This document shows, one piece after another, positions 1 to 9,956 of a stretch of DNA of 64,000 nt. The position numbers and the translations under genes were made by a program. The stretch lies in NCBI RefSeq assembly GCF_004025535.1, contig NZ_QJRG01000048.1, positions 64,933-128,932 of the forward strand, written 5' to 3'. The notes under the pieces were generated by a model that did no database searches, was not told where the DNA came from, and saw only the letters and a program-made list of their open reading frames with translations. Every line of letters begins with the position of its first letter. Positions within the stretch are counted from its first letter, which is position 1. This DNA comes from Pseudomonas alkylphenolica (GTDB lineage Bacteria; Pseudomonadota; Gammaproteobacteria; Pseudomonadales; Pseudomonadaceae).

Positions 1-1109
1 TGATGCGCCTGCCGGTACACGACGGTGACGGCGCGCTGATCGGCGCCATCGGCTTTGCCTTGTTCGACGAACTGCGCAGCCTGTCGCCACTGCTCAAGCG
101 CTACGCCAGCATGCAGCAGGAACTGGCTTCAACCCGTTCGCTGCTGCGCGCCCGGCAAGCCAAATACAACTTTGCCCAGTTCATCGGCACCAGCGCTGCC
201 AGCCTTGAGGTCAAGCGCCGGGCGCGACGCGGGGCCAGCAGCGATTCTGCAGTGTTGCTGCTGGGTGAAACCGGTACCGGCAAAGAGCTGCTGGCCCATG
301 CCATCCACGCGGCTTCGCCACGGGCGCACAAAGCCTTCGTCAGCATCAACAGCGCGGCCATTCCCGACACCTTGCTGGAAGCCGAATTCTTCGGCACCGC
401 GCCGGGGGCCTACACCGGTGCCGATCGCAAAGGCCGGCCTGGCAAGCTACAACTGGCCGAGGGCGGCACGCTGTTTCTCGACGAAATTGGCGACATGCCA
501 TTGCCGCTGCAGAGCAAGTTGCTACGGGTGCTTCAGGAAAAGGAGTACGAACCGGTCGGTTCCAACCAGATGATGCGCAGCGATGTGCGCATCATTGCCG
601 CGACCTCCACCGACCTCGGCGCCGCCATGGCCCGCGGCGAGTTTCGCGCCGACCTCTATTACCGTCTCAACGTACTGCCGATCCAGGTGCCACCGCTGCG
701 TGAGCGTCTGGACGATCTGCCGGCCCTGACTGAAGCCATCCTGGAAGAGCTGGGCAGTCAGCATGAACTGGACGACGAGGCACTGATGTTGCTCTCGCGC
801 CATGCCTGGCCTGGCAACATCCGCGAGCTGCGCAATGTGCTGGAACGCGCCACCTTGCTCGCCGACCACGCGCACCTGGGGGCGCGTGACATTCAGTCCG
901 CGCTTGGCCACCTGACACCGCTGCAGGTGACGACTCCGCAACTGGACTATAAGCAAGCGTGCGCGGCGTTCGAGCGGCAGCTGCTGAGCAACACACTGGC
1001 CCGTTGCAACGGCAACGTGCCGCAAGCCGCACGGCAACTGGGGCTGGGACGGTCTACCCTGTATAAAAAGTTGGTGGCACTGGATATTTGTCTCGATAAA
1101 GAGACTTGA
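1..1109 (+). CDS. Sigma-54-dependent transcriptional activator, HbcR-like (5' partial)
   Basis: The reading frame is open from the window edge, so the N-terminal sensory part is missing; the first ATG at base 3 is unlikely to be the true start. Counting from that ATG, the AAA+ domain has Walker A GETGTGKE (88-95), the sigma-54 contact loop as GAYTGA (135-140, a common variant of GAFTGA) and Walker B GGTLFLDE (154-161). A Fis-type helix-turn-helix closes the protein (QAARQLGLGRSTLYKKL). The next genes are a GntP-type permease and 3-hydroxybutyrate dehydrogenase. By family knowledge this matches HbcR of P. aeruginosa, which with RpoN activates 3-hydroxybutyrate use. Repeated palindromes and a -24/-12 promoter directly downstream fit that role. 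Confidence 0.9.
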   Translation, partial: MRLPVHDGDGALIGAIGFALFDELRSLSPLLKRYASMQQELASTRSLLRARQAKYNFAQFIGTSAASLEVKRRARRGASSDSAVLLLGETGTGKELLAHAIHAASPRAHKAFVSINSAAIPDTLLEAEFFGTAPGAYTGADRKGRPGKLQLAEGGTLFLDEIGDMPLPLQSKLLRVLQEKEYEPVGSNQMMRSDVRIIAATSTDLGAAMARGEFRADLYYRLNVLPIQVPPLRERLDDLPALTEAILEELGSQHELDDEALMLLSRHAWPGNIRELRNVLERATLLADHAHLGARDIQSALGHLTPLQVTTPQLDYKQACAAFERQLLSNTLARCNGNVPQAARQLGLGRSTLYKKLVALDICLDKET

Positions 1110-1125
1110 GTCTCAAATTATAGAC
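1090..1125. promoter_or_regulatory. Two tandem palindromes GTCTC-N6-GAGAC, likely activator sites
   Basis: GTCTC-N6-GAGAC spans 1090-1105 and is followed 20 bases (about two helical turns) later by GTCTC-N6-TAGAC at 1110-1125, one mismatch from a second copy. They overlap the stop codon of the activator gene and lie about 155-190 bases upstream of a -24/-12 promoter, a normal distance for sigma-54 enhancers. Binding by the adjacent activator is inferred. Confidence 0.6.
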
Positions 1126-1200
1126 GGTCGAATTTCAGCGGGTTAAAGCGGTTCGAATGCATTGCAGCTGATCGCCAAGGTGCCGGGCCTCTACCAGCCT

Positions 1201-1216
1201 GTCTCTATTTGGAGAC
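1201..1216. promoter_or_regulatory. Third GTCTC-N6-GAGAC palindrome
   Basis: A perfect copy of the palindrome found at 1090-1105, about 65 bases upstream of the -24/-12 element. The same arms and the same spacer length in one intergenic region suggest one binding protein, most simply the sigma-54 activator encoded just upstream. Confidence 0.6.
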
Positions 1217-1278
1217 TGTTTTAGATCAACACATCACTTTTCTGTAAAATATTGATGTATTTCAATAGGTTATAAAGT

Positions 1279-1294
1279 TGGCACGATTCCCGCT
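1279..1294 (+). promoter_or_regulatory. Putative sigma-54 (-24/-12) promoter for the 3-hydroxybutyrate operon
   Basis: TGGCAC at 1279-1284 is a perfect -24 element. The invariant GG (1280-1281) and GC (1292-1293) are separated by exactly 10 bases, although the -12 box reads CCGC rather than TTGC. Transcription would begin near 1305, ahead of the AAGGAGA ribosome binding site of the permease gene. Confidence 0.65.
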
Positions 1295-1341
1295 ATCTCC
1301 TTGCAACCAACAAAAACAAGATTCACCCAAGGAGACACTCG

Positions 1342-2733
1342 ATGAGTGTGATCATTGCCCTGGCAGCCCTCGCGCTGCTGATGCTGGCTGCTTACCGTGG
1401 TTATAGCGTTATCCTCTTCGCCCCCATCGCCGCCCTTGGCGCGGTGCTGCTCACCGACCCTTCCGCTGTCGCCCCGACGTTTACCGGGGTGTTCATGGAA
1501 AAGATGGTCGGCTTTATCAAGCTGTACTTTCCGGTGTTCCTGCTCGGCGCGGTGTTCGGCAAGCTGATCGAGCTGTCCGGCTTCTCGCGATCCATCGTGG
1601 CGGCGGCCATTCGCTTGCTGGGTACGCGCCAGGCCATGCTGGTGATCGTGCTGGTGTGTGCCTTGCTGACCTATGGCGGTGTGTCGCTGTTCGTGGTGGT
1701 GTTTGCGGTCTACCCGTTTGCCGCCGAGATGTTTCGCCAAAGTAACATCCCCAAGCGCTTGATCCCGGCGACCATTGCCCTGGGCGCGTTTTCGTTCACC
1801 ATGGATGCCCTGCCCGGCACACCGCAGATCCAGAACATCATCCCCAGTACCTTTTTCAACACCACCGCCTGGGCCGCGCCCTGGCTCGGCCTGATCGGTA
1901 CCCTGTTCGTTTTCTGCACCGGCATGCTCTACCTGCAGCGCCAACGCAACAAAGCCCAGCGCGCCGGCGAAGGCTACGGCACCGACCTGCGCAACGAACC
2001 GGAAACCGCCGCCGACCTGACCCTGCCCAACCCGCTGCTGGCGCTCTCACCGCTGTTGTTGGTCGGTATCATGAATCTGTTGTTCACCCACTGGATTCCG
2101 GCCTGGTACGGCAAGACCCACACCCTGCAGCTACCGGGCATGAGCGCACCGGTACAGACCGATATCGCCAAGCTCACCGCCATCTGGGCCGTCGAGGCAG
2201 CGTTGCTGCTGGGCATTGTGCTGGTGCTGGTGGCGGGTTTCGGGGCGATCAAAAGCCGTCTCGCCGAAGGCAGCAAAAGCGCGGTGAGCGGTGCGCTGCT
2301 GGCGGCGATGAACACCGCCTCCGAATACGGCTTCGGCGCAGTGATCGCCTCGTTGCCGGGGTTCCTGGTGCTTGCCGATGCCCTGCGCGCGATCCCCAAC
2401 CCGCTGGTCAACGAAGCCATTACCGTCACCTTGCTGGCCGGTATCACCGGTTCCGCCTCCGGCGGGATGAGCATTGCCCTGGCGGCGATGTCCGACAGTT
2501 TCATTGCCGCCGCCAACGCCGCCAACATTCCGCTTGAAGTCCTGCACCGGGTGGCCGCGATGGCCAGCGGCGGCATGGATACCCTGCCACACAACGGCGC
2601 AGTGATTACCTTGCTGGCCGTCACCGGCCTTACCCACCGGGAAGCCTACAAGGACATTTTCGGTATTACCCTGATCAAGACCCTGGCGGTGTTCGTGGTG
2701 ATCGCCACCTTCTACGCGACCGGTATCGTTTAA
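1342..2733 (+). CDS. GntP-family permease, probable 3-hydroxybutyrate/short-chain acid carrier
   Basis: A 463-residue, very hydrophobic protein with a dozen or so membrane segments from residue 1 to the C-terminus. It fits the GntP/gluconate:H+ symporter superfamily in length and in Gly-rich segments such as GSASGGMSIALAAMSD near residue 370. AAGGAGA lies just before the ATG. Only 10 bases separate it from 3-hydroxybutyrate dehydrogenase, and a sigma-54 activator gene is upstream. This context points to uptake of 3-hydroxybutyrate or a related acid rather than gluconate. The substrate is inferred from neighbours, not from the protein. Confidence 0.85.
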   Translation: MSVIIALAALALLMLAAYRGYSVILFAPIAALGAVLLTDPSAVAPTFTGVFMEKMVGFIKLYFPVFLLGAVFGKLIELSGFSRSIVAAAIRLLGTRQAMLVIVLVCALLTYGGVSLFVVVFAVYPFAAEMFRQSNIPKRLIPATIALGAFSFTMDALPGTPQIQNIIPSTFFNTTAWAAPWLGLIGTLFVFCTGMLYLQRQRNKAQRAGEGYGTDLRNEPETAADLTLPNPLLALSPLLLVGIMNLLFTHWIPAWYGKTHTLQLPGMSAPVQTDIAKLTAIWAVEAALLLGIVLVLVAGFGAIKSRLAEGSKSAVSGALLAAMNTASEYGFGAVIASLPGFLVLADALRAIPNPLVNEAITVTLLAGITGSASGGMSIALAAMSDSFIAAANAANIPLEVLHRVAAMASGGMDTLPHNGAVITLLAVTGLTHREAYKDIFGITLIKTLAVFVVIATFYATGIV

Positions 2734-2743
2734 GGAGCAGCAG

Positions 2744-3514
2744 ATGAATCTCAACGGTAAAACAGCAGTGGTCACCGGCTCCACCAGCGGCATCGGCCTG
2801 GGCATCGCCCATGTCCTGGCCAAAGCGGGCGCCAACTTGATCCTCAACGGCTTCGGCGACATCAAGGCAGCGATTGCCGAGGTCGCGCGCCACGGTACCC
2901 GGGTGGGCCATCACCCGGCCGACCTCGGTAGCGTAGAGCAGATTGAAGACCTGTTCGCCTACGCCGAGCGCGAGTTCGGCGGCGTCGACATCCTGGTCAA
3001 CAACGCCGGCATCCAGCATGTCGCACCGGTTGAAGCGTTCCCGGTAGAGCGCTGGGACGCGATCATCGCCATTAACCTCAGCGCGGTGTTCCACGGCACC
3101 CGCCTGGCACTGCCCGGCATGCGTCAGCGTAACTGGGGGCGCATCGTCAACATCGCCTCCGTGCATGGCCAGGTGGGCTCCACGGGCAAGGCGGCCTATG
3201 TCGCCGCCAAGCACGGTGTCATCGGGTTGACCAAGGTGGTCGGGCTTGAAACCGCTACCAGCAATATCACCTGCAATGCCATCTGCCCTGGCTGGGTACT
3301 CACGCCACTGGTGCAGAAACAGATCGACGACCGCGTTGCCAACGGTGTCGACCCGCAACAGGCCCAGCACGATCTGCTGGCCGAGAAGCAGCCTTCATTG
3401 TCATTCGTCACTCCCGAGCACCTGGGCGAACTGGTATTGTTTCTCTGTAGCGAAGCTGGCAGCCAGGTTCGCGGCGCCGCCTGGAACATCGATGGCGGCT
3501 GGTTGGCCCAATAA
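2744..3514 (+). CDS. hbdH: D-beta-hydroxybutyrate dehydrogenase (short-chain dehydrogenase)
   Basis: This protein oxidises (R)-3-hydroxybutyrate to acetoacetate with NAD+ in the cytosol. The 256 residues show a classical SDR layout: cofactor loop TGSTSGIG (11-18), NNAG (86-89), catalytic Ser139, Tyr152 and Lys156 (YVAAK). The C-terminal QVRGAAWNIDGGW is typical of the family. The ribosome binding site AAGGAG sits between the permease stop and the ATG. The product acetoacetate is the substrate of the acetoacetyl-CoA synthetase encoded two genes downstream, so the locus forms a complete entry route for 3-hydroxybutyrate. The gene is also called bdhA. Confidence 0.92.
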   Translation: MNLNGKTAVVTGSTSGIGLGIAHVLAKAGANLILNGFGDIKAAIAEVARHGTRVGHHPADLGSVEQIEDLFAYAEREFGGVDILVNNAGIQHVAPVEAFPVERWDAIIAINLSAVFHGTRLALPGMRQRNWGRIVNIASVHGQVGSTGKAAYVAAKHGVIGLTKVVGLETATSNITCNAICPGWVLTPLVQKQIDDRVANGVDPQQAQHDLLAEKQPSLSFVTPEHLGELVLFLCSEAGSQVRGAAWNIDGGWLAQ

Positions 3515-3571
3515 CGGCAACCCTTGGGGATCTGGCTGCTGCATCGTATTTTTTACCTGCAAGGAGGCCCT

Positions 3572-4051
3572 ATGCGCCCGATCCCTTTCACCGCGTTGCT
3601 CACCCTGGCCCTGGCCGTCGGTACTTCCGTACAGGCTGCCAGCCTCAAAGACGTAGCGCCCTACCCAGAGGCCGAAAAAGGCTTTACGCGCCAGGTGATC
3701 CACCTGCCGCAGCAAGACGATGAGTCAGCGTTCAAGCTTGAAGTACTGGCCGGCAAGCAACTGCAGGTCGACTGCAACCGCCAACACCTGGGCGGAACGC
3801 TTGAAGAGAAGACCCTGCAGGGCTGGGGCTACAGCTATTACCGCCTGGAAAAAGTCATGGGGCCGGCCTCGACCTTGATGGCCTGCCCGCAAAACACCAA
3901 GCAAGAAGCCTTTGTGCCGGTGGTGGGCGACGGTTTCCTGCTGCGTTACAACAGCAAGCTGCCGGTGGTGGTCTACGTGCCTGAAGGAGTGCAGGTGCGC
4001 TACCGCATCTGGTCGGCATCGACCGACGTGAAAAACGCGACCGTGGAATAA
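3572..4051 (+). CDS. eco: Ecotin, periplasmic serine protease inhibitor
   Basis: Ecotin is a dimeric periplasmic inhibitor of trypsin-fold serine proteases. The protein is 159 residues with a signal peptide ending near VQA-A at residue 22-23. The mature part follows E. coli ecotin closely (APYPEAEKGFTRQVI, DCNRQHLGG, LRYNSKLPVVVY). The reactive-site Met is conserved at residue 103 in STLMACP, between Cys68 and Cys105 that form the family disulfide. I chose the ATG at 3572 because AAGGAGG precedes it and the signal peptide begins there; an in-frame ATG at 3524 would add 16 unlikely residues. Its place between two ketone-body genes is odd. Confidence 0.93.
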   Translation: MRPIPFTALLTLALAVGTSVQAASLKDVAPYPEAEKGFTRQVIHLPQQDDESAFKLEVLAGKQLQVDCNRQHLGGTLEEKTLQGWGYSYYRLEKVMGPASTLMACPQNTKQEAFVPVVGDGFLLRYNSKLPVVVYVPEGVQVRYRIWSASTDVKNATVE

Positions 4052-4077
4052 CACCACCCGGCCAAGGAGATCGCGGC

Positions 4078-6039
<1,962 letters not shown>

Positions 6040-6073
6040 TGTGTGGTTTTACCGCTTTGCGAAGGTACCCGAG

Positions 6074-6349
6074 ATGAAAGCACAGGCCCGGCATATTCTG
6101 GTCAAGACCGCTGAAGAAGCCGAACAGCTCAAGCAACGCATCGCCAAAGGCGAAGCGTTCGATGTGCTGGCCAAAAAACACTCCACCTGCCCGTCCGGCA
6201 AGCGCGGTGGCGACCTGGGCGAAGTGCGACCTGGGCAAATGGTCGGTGCCATCGACCAGGTCATTTTCAAGAAGCCGCTGCGCGTGGTGCACGGCCCGAT
6301 CAAAAGCAAGTTCGGTTATCACCTGGTGCAGGTGTTCTACCGCGATTAA
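6074..6349 (+). CDS. PpiC-type peptidyl-prolyl cis-trans isomerase (parvulin)
   Basis: A 91-residue single-domain rotamase with the parvulin pattern ARHILVKTAEEAEQL, AKKHSTCPSGKRGGDLGEV, FGYHLVQV. There is no signal peptide or membrane segment, so it should act in the cytoplasm, like E. coli PpiC. The ATG at 6074 is preferred because the conserved domain starts right after it. It begins 34 bases after acetoacetyl-CoA synthetase and may be read through from that operon, though no functional link is evident. Its stop overlaps the convergent DUF1652 gene by 4 bases. Confidence 0.9.
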   Translation: MKAQARHILVKTAEEAEQLKQRIAKGEAFDVLAKKHSTCPSGKRGGDLGEVRPGQMVGAIDQVIFKKPLRVVHGPIKSKFGYHLVQVFYRD

Positions 6350-6606
6350 AGGCTATCGCTTCGCCGCCCTGCGCGTTGCAGGCGCTGGTCAGCCAGGTCG
6401 TTGCGCAAGCCCAGGATCAGATTGGAAATCGCCCGGCTGCTGGTCAACTGGTCAGCGCTGATGCCCGTCACCAGCAGGTCGACCCGCTCGCAGCTGCGGT
6501 CGAACACCTTGACGGTCAACGAGCGATCAGCTGCCTGGGTGCATTGGCAGCGGGTGGGTAAAAAACTGCTTTCTATGATATTGCGCAACTCCAGGGTCGA
6601 GAGCAT
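6346..6606 (-). CDS. DUF1652 family protein
   Basis: An 86-residue protein matching the small Pseudomonas DUF1652 family: LELRNIIESSFLPTRCQC at the N-terminus, then SLTVKVFD, RVDLLVTGI and SRAISNLILGLR. No catalytic motif or membrane segment is visible, and the function is unknown. The start at 6606 is supported by AAGGAG seven bases upstream; a longer frame from 6699 has no such site. It converges on the parvulin gene. A more diverged protein of similar build is encoded at 29397-29663. Confidence 0.85.
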   Translation of the reverse strand: MLSTLELRNIIESSFLPTRCQCTQAADRSLTVKVFDRSCERVDLLVTGISADQLTSSRAISNLILGLRNDLADQRLQRAGRRSDSL

Positions 6607-6749
6607 CGGTACTTCTCCTTGGCAGGTGGCGGACAGCGGTCCCGTGTTGCCCGGTCCACCCACCAGCCTAGGCGATATTTCCCATGGAATCAGACCCATT
6701 CACTATAAGGACCTGCGCACTTCACCCCGTGGGCAGCCCGCCAGCCATC

Positions 6750-7376
6750 CTAACCCCGCCGTGCAGCCAGTAGTCCAATCCCCGCAAGACTTAGCAAAGC
6801 AGCACTGACCCGGTTGAACACCCGCCGCGGCCCTGGCTGGTTGAACCAGCGTTGCAGGTAAGCACCCAGCCAGGCGTAGATGGCAATGGCCGCCCACTCC
6901 AGCAACAGGAACAGCCCGCCCAGCCAGGCGAACTGCTCCGACACCGGCATCGGGCTTGCGACCTGGACAAACTGTGGCAAGAACGCGGTGAAAATCAGAA
7001 TCGCCTTGGGGTTGCCCGCCGCCACCAGAAACTCCTGGCGCGCCAGGCGCATCATGCCGACGTTCTGTTCACTGCGCACAGCTGTGACCGCCACCGGAGC
7101 GCGCCACAATTGCCAGGCGATATAAAACAGGTAGGCAGCGCCCAGCACCTTGATCGCCAGGAACAGGTACTCACTGGTGTAGAGCACCACCGCCAGCCCC
7201 ATGGCCGCCAGCGCGATCATGCCGGCAAACGCCAGCAAGCGACCGGCACCGGCCGCACAGGCGGTACGCAGGCCGTAACGGCTGGCGTTGTTGAGGGACA
7301 ACAGGTTGTTCGGCCCCGGTGCCATGTTCAGGGCAAAACAGGCAGGCACGAACAAAGCGAGGGTGGACAGGTCCAT
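6750..7376 (-). CDS. LysE/RhtB-family amino-acid exporter
   Basis: A 208-residue inner-membrane protein with about six hydrophobic segments. It has the family signature PGPNNLLSLNNASRYGLRTACAAGAGR near residues 20-46 and GNPKAILIFTAFLPQF near 122-137. By family it exports amino acids or similar small molecules; the substrate cannot be told from the sequence. A GGAG motif lies eight bases before the ATG. It is a single gene between DUF1652 and a phosphatase, with gaps on both sides, so it is probably transcribed alone. Confidence 0.9.
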   Translation of the reverse strand: MDLSTLALFVPACFALNMAPGPNNLLSLNNASRYGLRTACAAGAGRLLAFAGMIALAAMGLAVVLYTSEYLFLAIKVLGAAYLFYIAWQLWRAPVAVTAVRSEQNVGMMRLARQEFLVAAGNPKAILIFTAFLPQFVQVASPMPVSEQFAWLGGLFLLLEWAAIAIYAWLGAYLQRWFNQPGPRRVFNRVSAALLSLAGIGLLAARRG

Positions 7377-7543
7377 GGCAGGCTCCGGCAGTGTGAGCGG
7401 TTAGGGTCTGCTCGCCGCGCCTTCGAGGTCAAGGTACAGTTGGGCGAAATAATTGTGCACCGACGCTTCGCCGCTGATAGTTCACCTAACGTCACCTACC
7501 AACGTGCCCCGTGCCCTGCTGATCACTCAGGCACCGGGCGTTA

Positions 7544-8239
7544 TCATTCATCGGCCATGGCGTTGACCAGGCTGAGGCTGTCCAGCGCCAACAGGCTGAA
7601 GTGCCCGCGGGACCAGCCACCGGTGTCGATGTGCCAGATGTTGCCCAGCACCCTGATTTCGCGCAAAGGCGTGTGACCCACGATCAGCGCCCGCAACCCT
7701 TCGACCGGCGACGCATCATCCACTTGCAGGCGATGCCGGGACCATTGGCAATATTCCTCAAGCGCCGGGGCCAGCTGACCCTGCAACTGCTCGCATAAAT
7801 CCGGCCAACTGGCGAAAGGACAATCCGCATGGATCATGCCAACTGGCCCTCGCGCTGTCTCGACCTCCATCGCCAGCGGCATGCGGGCAAACCGCTCGGC
7901 AAACCGTGCCTGCTCGCTCTCCGGCAAGTCGAGAAACCAGCCACCACCAGCCGCACGGTATTGCCCGTAGTCGAGCCAGCCGCCGCTGACGTGAGTCACC
8001 GCCAAGGCTTCGTGGTTGCCCTGTACTGCATGGAACCAGGGCTGTTCCAGCCAGTCCAGCGCATCGATACACTCCGGCCCACGGTCGACCAGATCACCTA
8101 CGCTAAATAGCCGGTCAACCTTCGGGTCGAACCCGATGTGCTTCAGTTGCGCCGACACACGCTGAAAGTGCCCGTGAATATCACCGACGGCATAATCCCT
8201 GCCCTGGTGGTTGGCGGCGAACCGCTCGATCCTGCTCAC
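7544..8239 (-). CDS. PphA-like metallophosphatase (serine/threonine protein phosphatase family)
   Basis: This 231-residue calcineurin-like phosphatase has the metal-binding motifs GDIHGH (19-24), GDLVDRG (48-54) and GNHE (74-77) in the expected order. A later HAD (near 138) and a GHTP (near 193) complete the two-metal site. It resembles E. coli PphA/PphB, which dephosphorylate phosphoproteins; a role on diadenosine tetraphosphate (ApaH-like) is the alternative. Translation starts at GTG (8239) with GGGAGA upstream. It is divergent from the DUF3016 gene with a short 76-base gap. Confidence 0.87.
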   Translation of the reverse strand: MSRIERFAANHQGRDYAVGDIHGHFQRVSAQLKHIGFDPKVDRLFSVGDLVDRGPECIDALDWLEQPWFHAVQGNHEALAVTHVSGGWLDYGQYRAAGGGWFLDLPESEQARFAERFARMPLAMEVETARGPVGMIHADCPFASWPDLCEQLQGQLAPALEEYCQWSRHRLQVDDASPVEGLRALIVGHTPLREIRVLGNIWHIDTGGWSRGHFSLLALDSLSLVNAMADE

Positions 8240-8315
8240 TGTGTTCTCCCCTCACCCGCCATCCCTGGCAGGCGTACAATAAAACCGTGCAGACGCCTGC
8301 ACCCGGAGGTGAATC

Positions 8316-8834
8316 ATGCGCGCTGTCCTGAACGTACTCATCCTGAGCCTGTTGGCTCCCTACAGTTTGGCTCAAACACCGGCAAACGCATCGGTTGAAG
8401 TCAATTACGTCAATCCCGAACATTTTCGCGATGCCAGCCTGGACAGCAATGGCTATGAGCGCGGCGCCGACGAGCAGGTCATGAAAACCCTGCGCGCCTA
8501 CCTGCAGACGCTGGGCGAACGCTACTTGCCCATGGGTCAGACGCTGCGCATCGACATCCGTGACATCGACCTGGCAGGTCGCTACGAGCCCTGGCATGCG
8601 CAGGCTTACAGCGTGCGTTTCATGCGTGACATCACCTGGCCCAGTATCGAACTACACTATGTGCTGTCGCAAAACGGTCAGACGCTGAACCAGGCAGATG
8701 CCCACCTGAGTGACAAGTTTTACCTGCAGCGTCCGGGCCGCAGCACCACCAGCGACCGCCTGTATGCGGAAAAAGCCATGCTCAACGAATGGTTCCGCAA
8801 ACAATTTGCCGTGCAACACCAGACGTCGTCTTGA
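8316..8834 (+). CDS. DUF3016 family secreted protein
   Basis: A 172-residue protein with a clear signal peptide (cleavage near SLAQ at residue 20). The DUF3016 pattern follows: VEVNYVNPEHFRDA, LPMGQTLRIDIRDIDLAGRYEP, RFMRDITWPSIELHY and a C-terminal EKAMLNEWFRKQF. It should be periplasmic or outer-membrane associated. No function is established for the family that I can name. GGAGG precedes the ATG. Confidence 0.85.
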   Translation: MRAVLNVLILSLLAPYSLAQTPANASVEVNYVNPEHFRDASLDSNGYERGADEQVMKTLRAYLQTLGERYLPMGQTLRIDIRDIDLAGRYEPWHAQAYSVRFMRDITWPSIELHYVLSQNGQTLNQADAHLSDKFYLQRPGRSTTSDRLYAEKAMLNEWFRKQFAVQHQTSS

Positions 8835-8891
8835 ACCATTGCGATCAACGCCGCGTCTGAACCTGTGTGTACTGAGCAGAGGACAACAAGA

Positions 8892-9176
8892 ATGGTCACT
8901 CACTACAAGGTTTCCGGTCACCTGGCTTGCGGCCACCACGGCAGCAACCTGATCTCTACCACCGAGCTCAACCGCGTTAAATGTCGCAGCTGTCGCAACA
9001 CCGACGCTTACAAAGACGCCCGTCGCGATCAGCGCAATGCAGCCCGCCGCGCGGCACGCAAGGCCAAGTCGCAGCATACCGCCACTGACTGGCGCAGCGC
9101 CTGGACCGAACGCCTGACCGCCATGCCCGGGCTGCAACGCCTGCCGCGGGGCTTTCATGGCCAGGCTTTTGTCTAG
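8892..9176 (+). CDS. Small basic protein with putative zinc-binding CGHH...CRSC motif
   Basis: The 94-residue protein starts with HLACGHHGSN and KCRSCRNTDAYKDA, a Cys/His spacing that could bind zinc. A strongly basic helix rich in Arg, Ala and Lys follows (DARRDQRNAARRAARKAKSQ is 20 residues), then an Arg/Trp-containing tail. I know similar uncharacterised Pseudomonas proteins but no function. The ATG at 8892 is chosen because GAGGA precedes it and the conserved part starts there. A strong hairpin follows the gene. Nucleic-acid binding is a guess from charge. Confidence 0.75.
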   Translation: MVTHYKVSGHLACGHHGSNLISTTELNRVKCRSCRNTDAYKDARRDQRNAARRAARKAKSQHTATDWRSAWTERLTAMPGLQRLPRGFHGQAFV

Positions 9177-9208
9177 CTAGACGCGTTTGCTGCTGCTTTT
9201 CGGCCATG

Positions 9209-9243
9209 AACCGACCGCTGCCCCGGTGGCGCAGCGGTCGGTT
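9209..9243 (+). terminator. Strong intergenic hairpin, probable terminator
   Basis: Thirteen-base perfect arms (9209-9221 and 9231-9243, AACCGACCGCTGC and complement) enclose a 9-base loop. They lie between the end of the small basic protein gene and the convergent di-Mop gene. The T-run after the stem is short, so it may work for either direction. Confidence 0.65.
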
Positions 9244-9270
9244 TACGTTTGCGTGTTTCAACGCGAGCGA

Positions 9271-9699
9271 TCAGGCCGGAACACCCAGAATGATGTGAGA
9301 CGCCTTGATCACAGCCGTAGCGCTGACACCGGTCTTCAAGCCAAGCTCGGTTACCGCATCACGGGTCACGATCGAGTACACCTTCGAACCACCGGCAAGC
9401 TCCACCACCACTTCAGCATTGACGGCACCATCGGTGACGCTCAGCACCTTGCCTTCCAGGCAGTTACGCGCCGACAGGCGGATATCGCTGGACTCGGTCA
9501 TCAGCATTACCCAGGGCGCTTTGACCAGAGCAACGGCGTCTTTGCCTACGGCGATACCGAGGCTGCGGATACTTTCCATGGTAACCACTGCAACCAGTTG
9601 TTCGCCGCCCGGAAGCGTCAGCACCACTTCAGCGTTGACCGCCCCTGCCTGAACCTGGCTGACCTGACCTTTGAACACGTTGCGTGCACTGACTTTCAT
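9271..9699 (-). CDS. Di-Mop (TOBE) molybdate-binding protein
   Basis: Two consecutive TOBE/Mop domains of about 68 residues each. The first starts MKVSARNVFKGQV, the second IRLSARNCLEGKV at about residue 72. Both carry GAVNAEVV and end in an AVxKAxxxxL pattern (ALVKAPWVMLM, AVIKASHIILG). Proteins of this build store or buffer molybdate/tungstate in the cytoplasm, like ModG. There is no HTH, so it is not ModE. No mod transporter genes are adjacent. It is a lone gene with 257 bases free upstream. Confidence 0.9.
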   Translation of the reverse strand: MKVSARNVFKGQVSQVQAGAVNAEVVLTLPGGEQLVAVVTMESIRSLGIAVGKDAVALVKAPWVMLMTESSDIRLSARNCLEGKVLSVTDGAVNAEVVVELAGGSKVYSIVTRDAVTELGLKTGVSATAVIKASHIILGVPA

Positions 9700-9956
9700 G
9701 TGACAAATCCTTTTTCCTGACTTACGGGTTAGGTTTTAGCCGCATCATCACCTTTACCGTCATGTAGTGACAACTGCAGCGCTTGAATAAAGTGTCGACT
9801 TACGGCGGTTCGAACCCTTATAGCCCATTCCTGATCGCAAGGTTGTCACGGCCAACAACACATTTGGCGCTCAGACACCAAAGCCACCAAGCCTGCACGG
9901 TGATAATCCCAGGGCAAAACGCTTTCTGAAGGGCGCTCTCCAGGAGGAGTCCAAGC

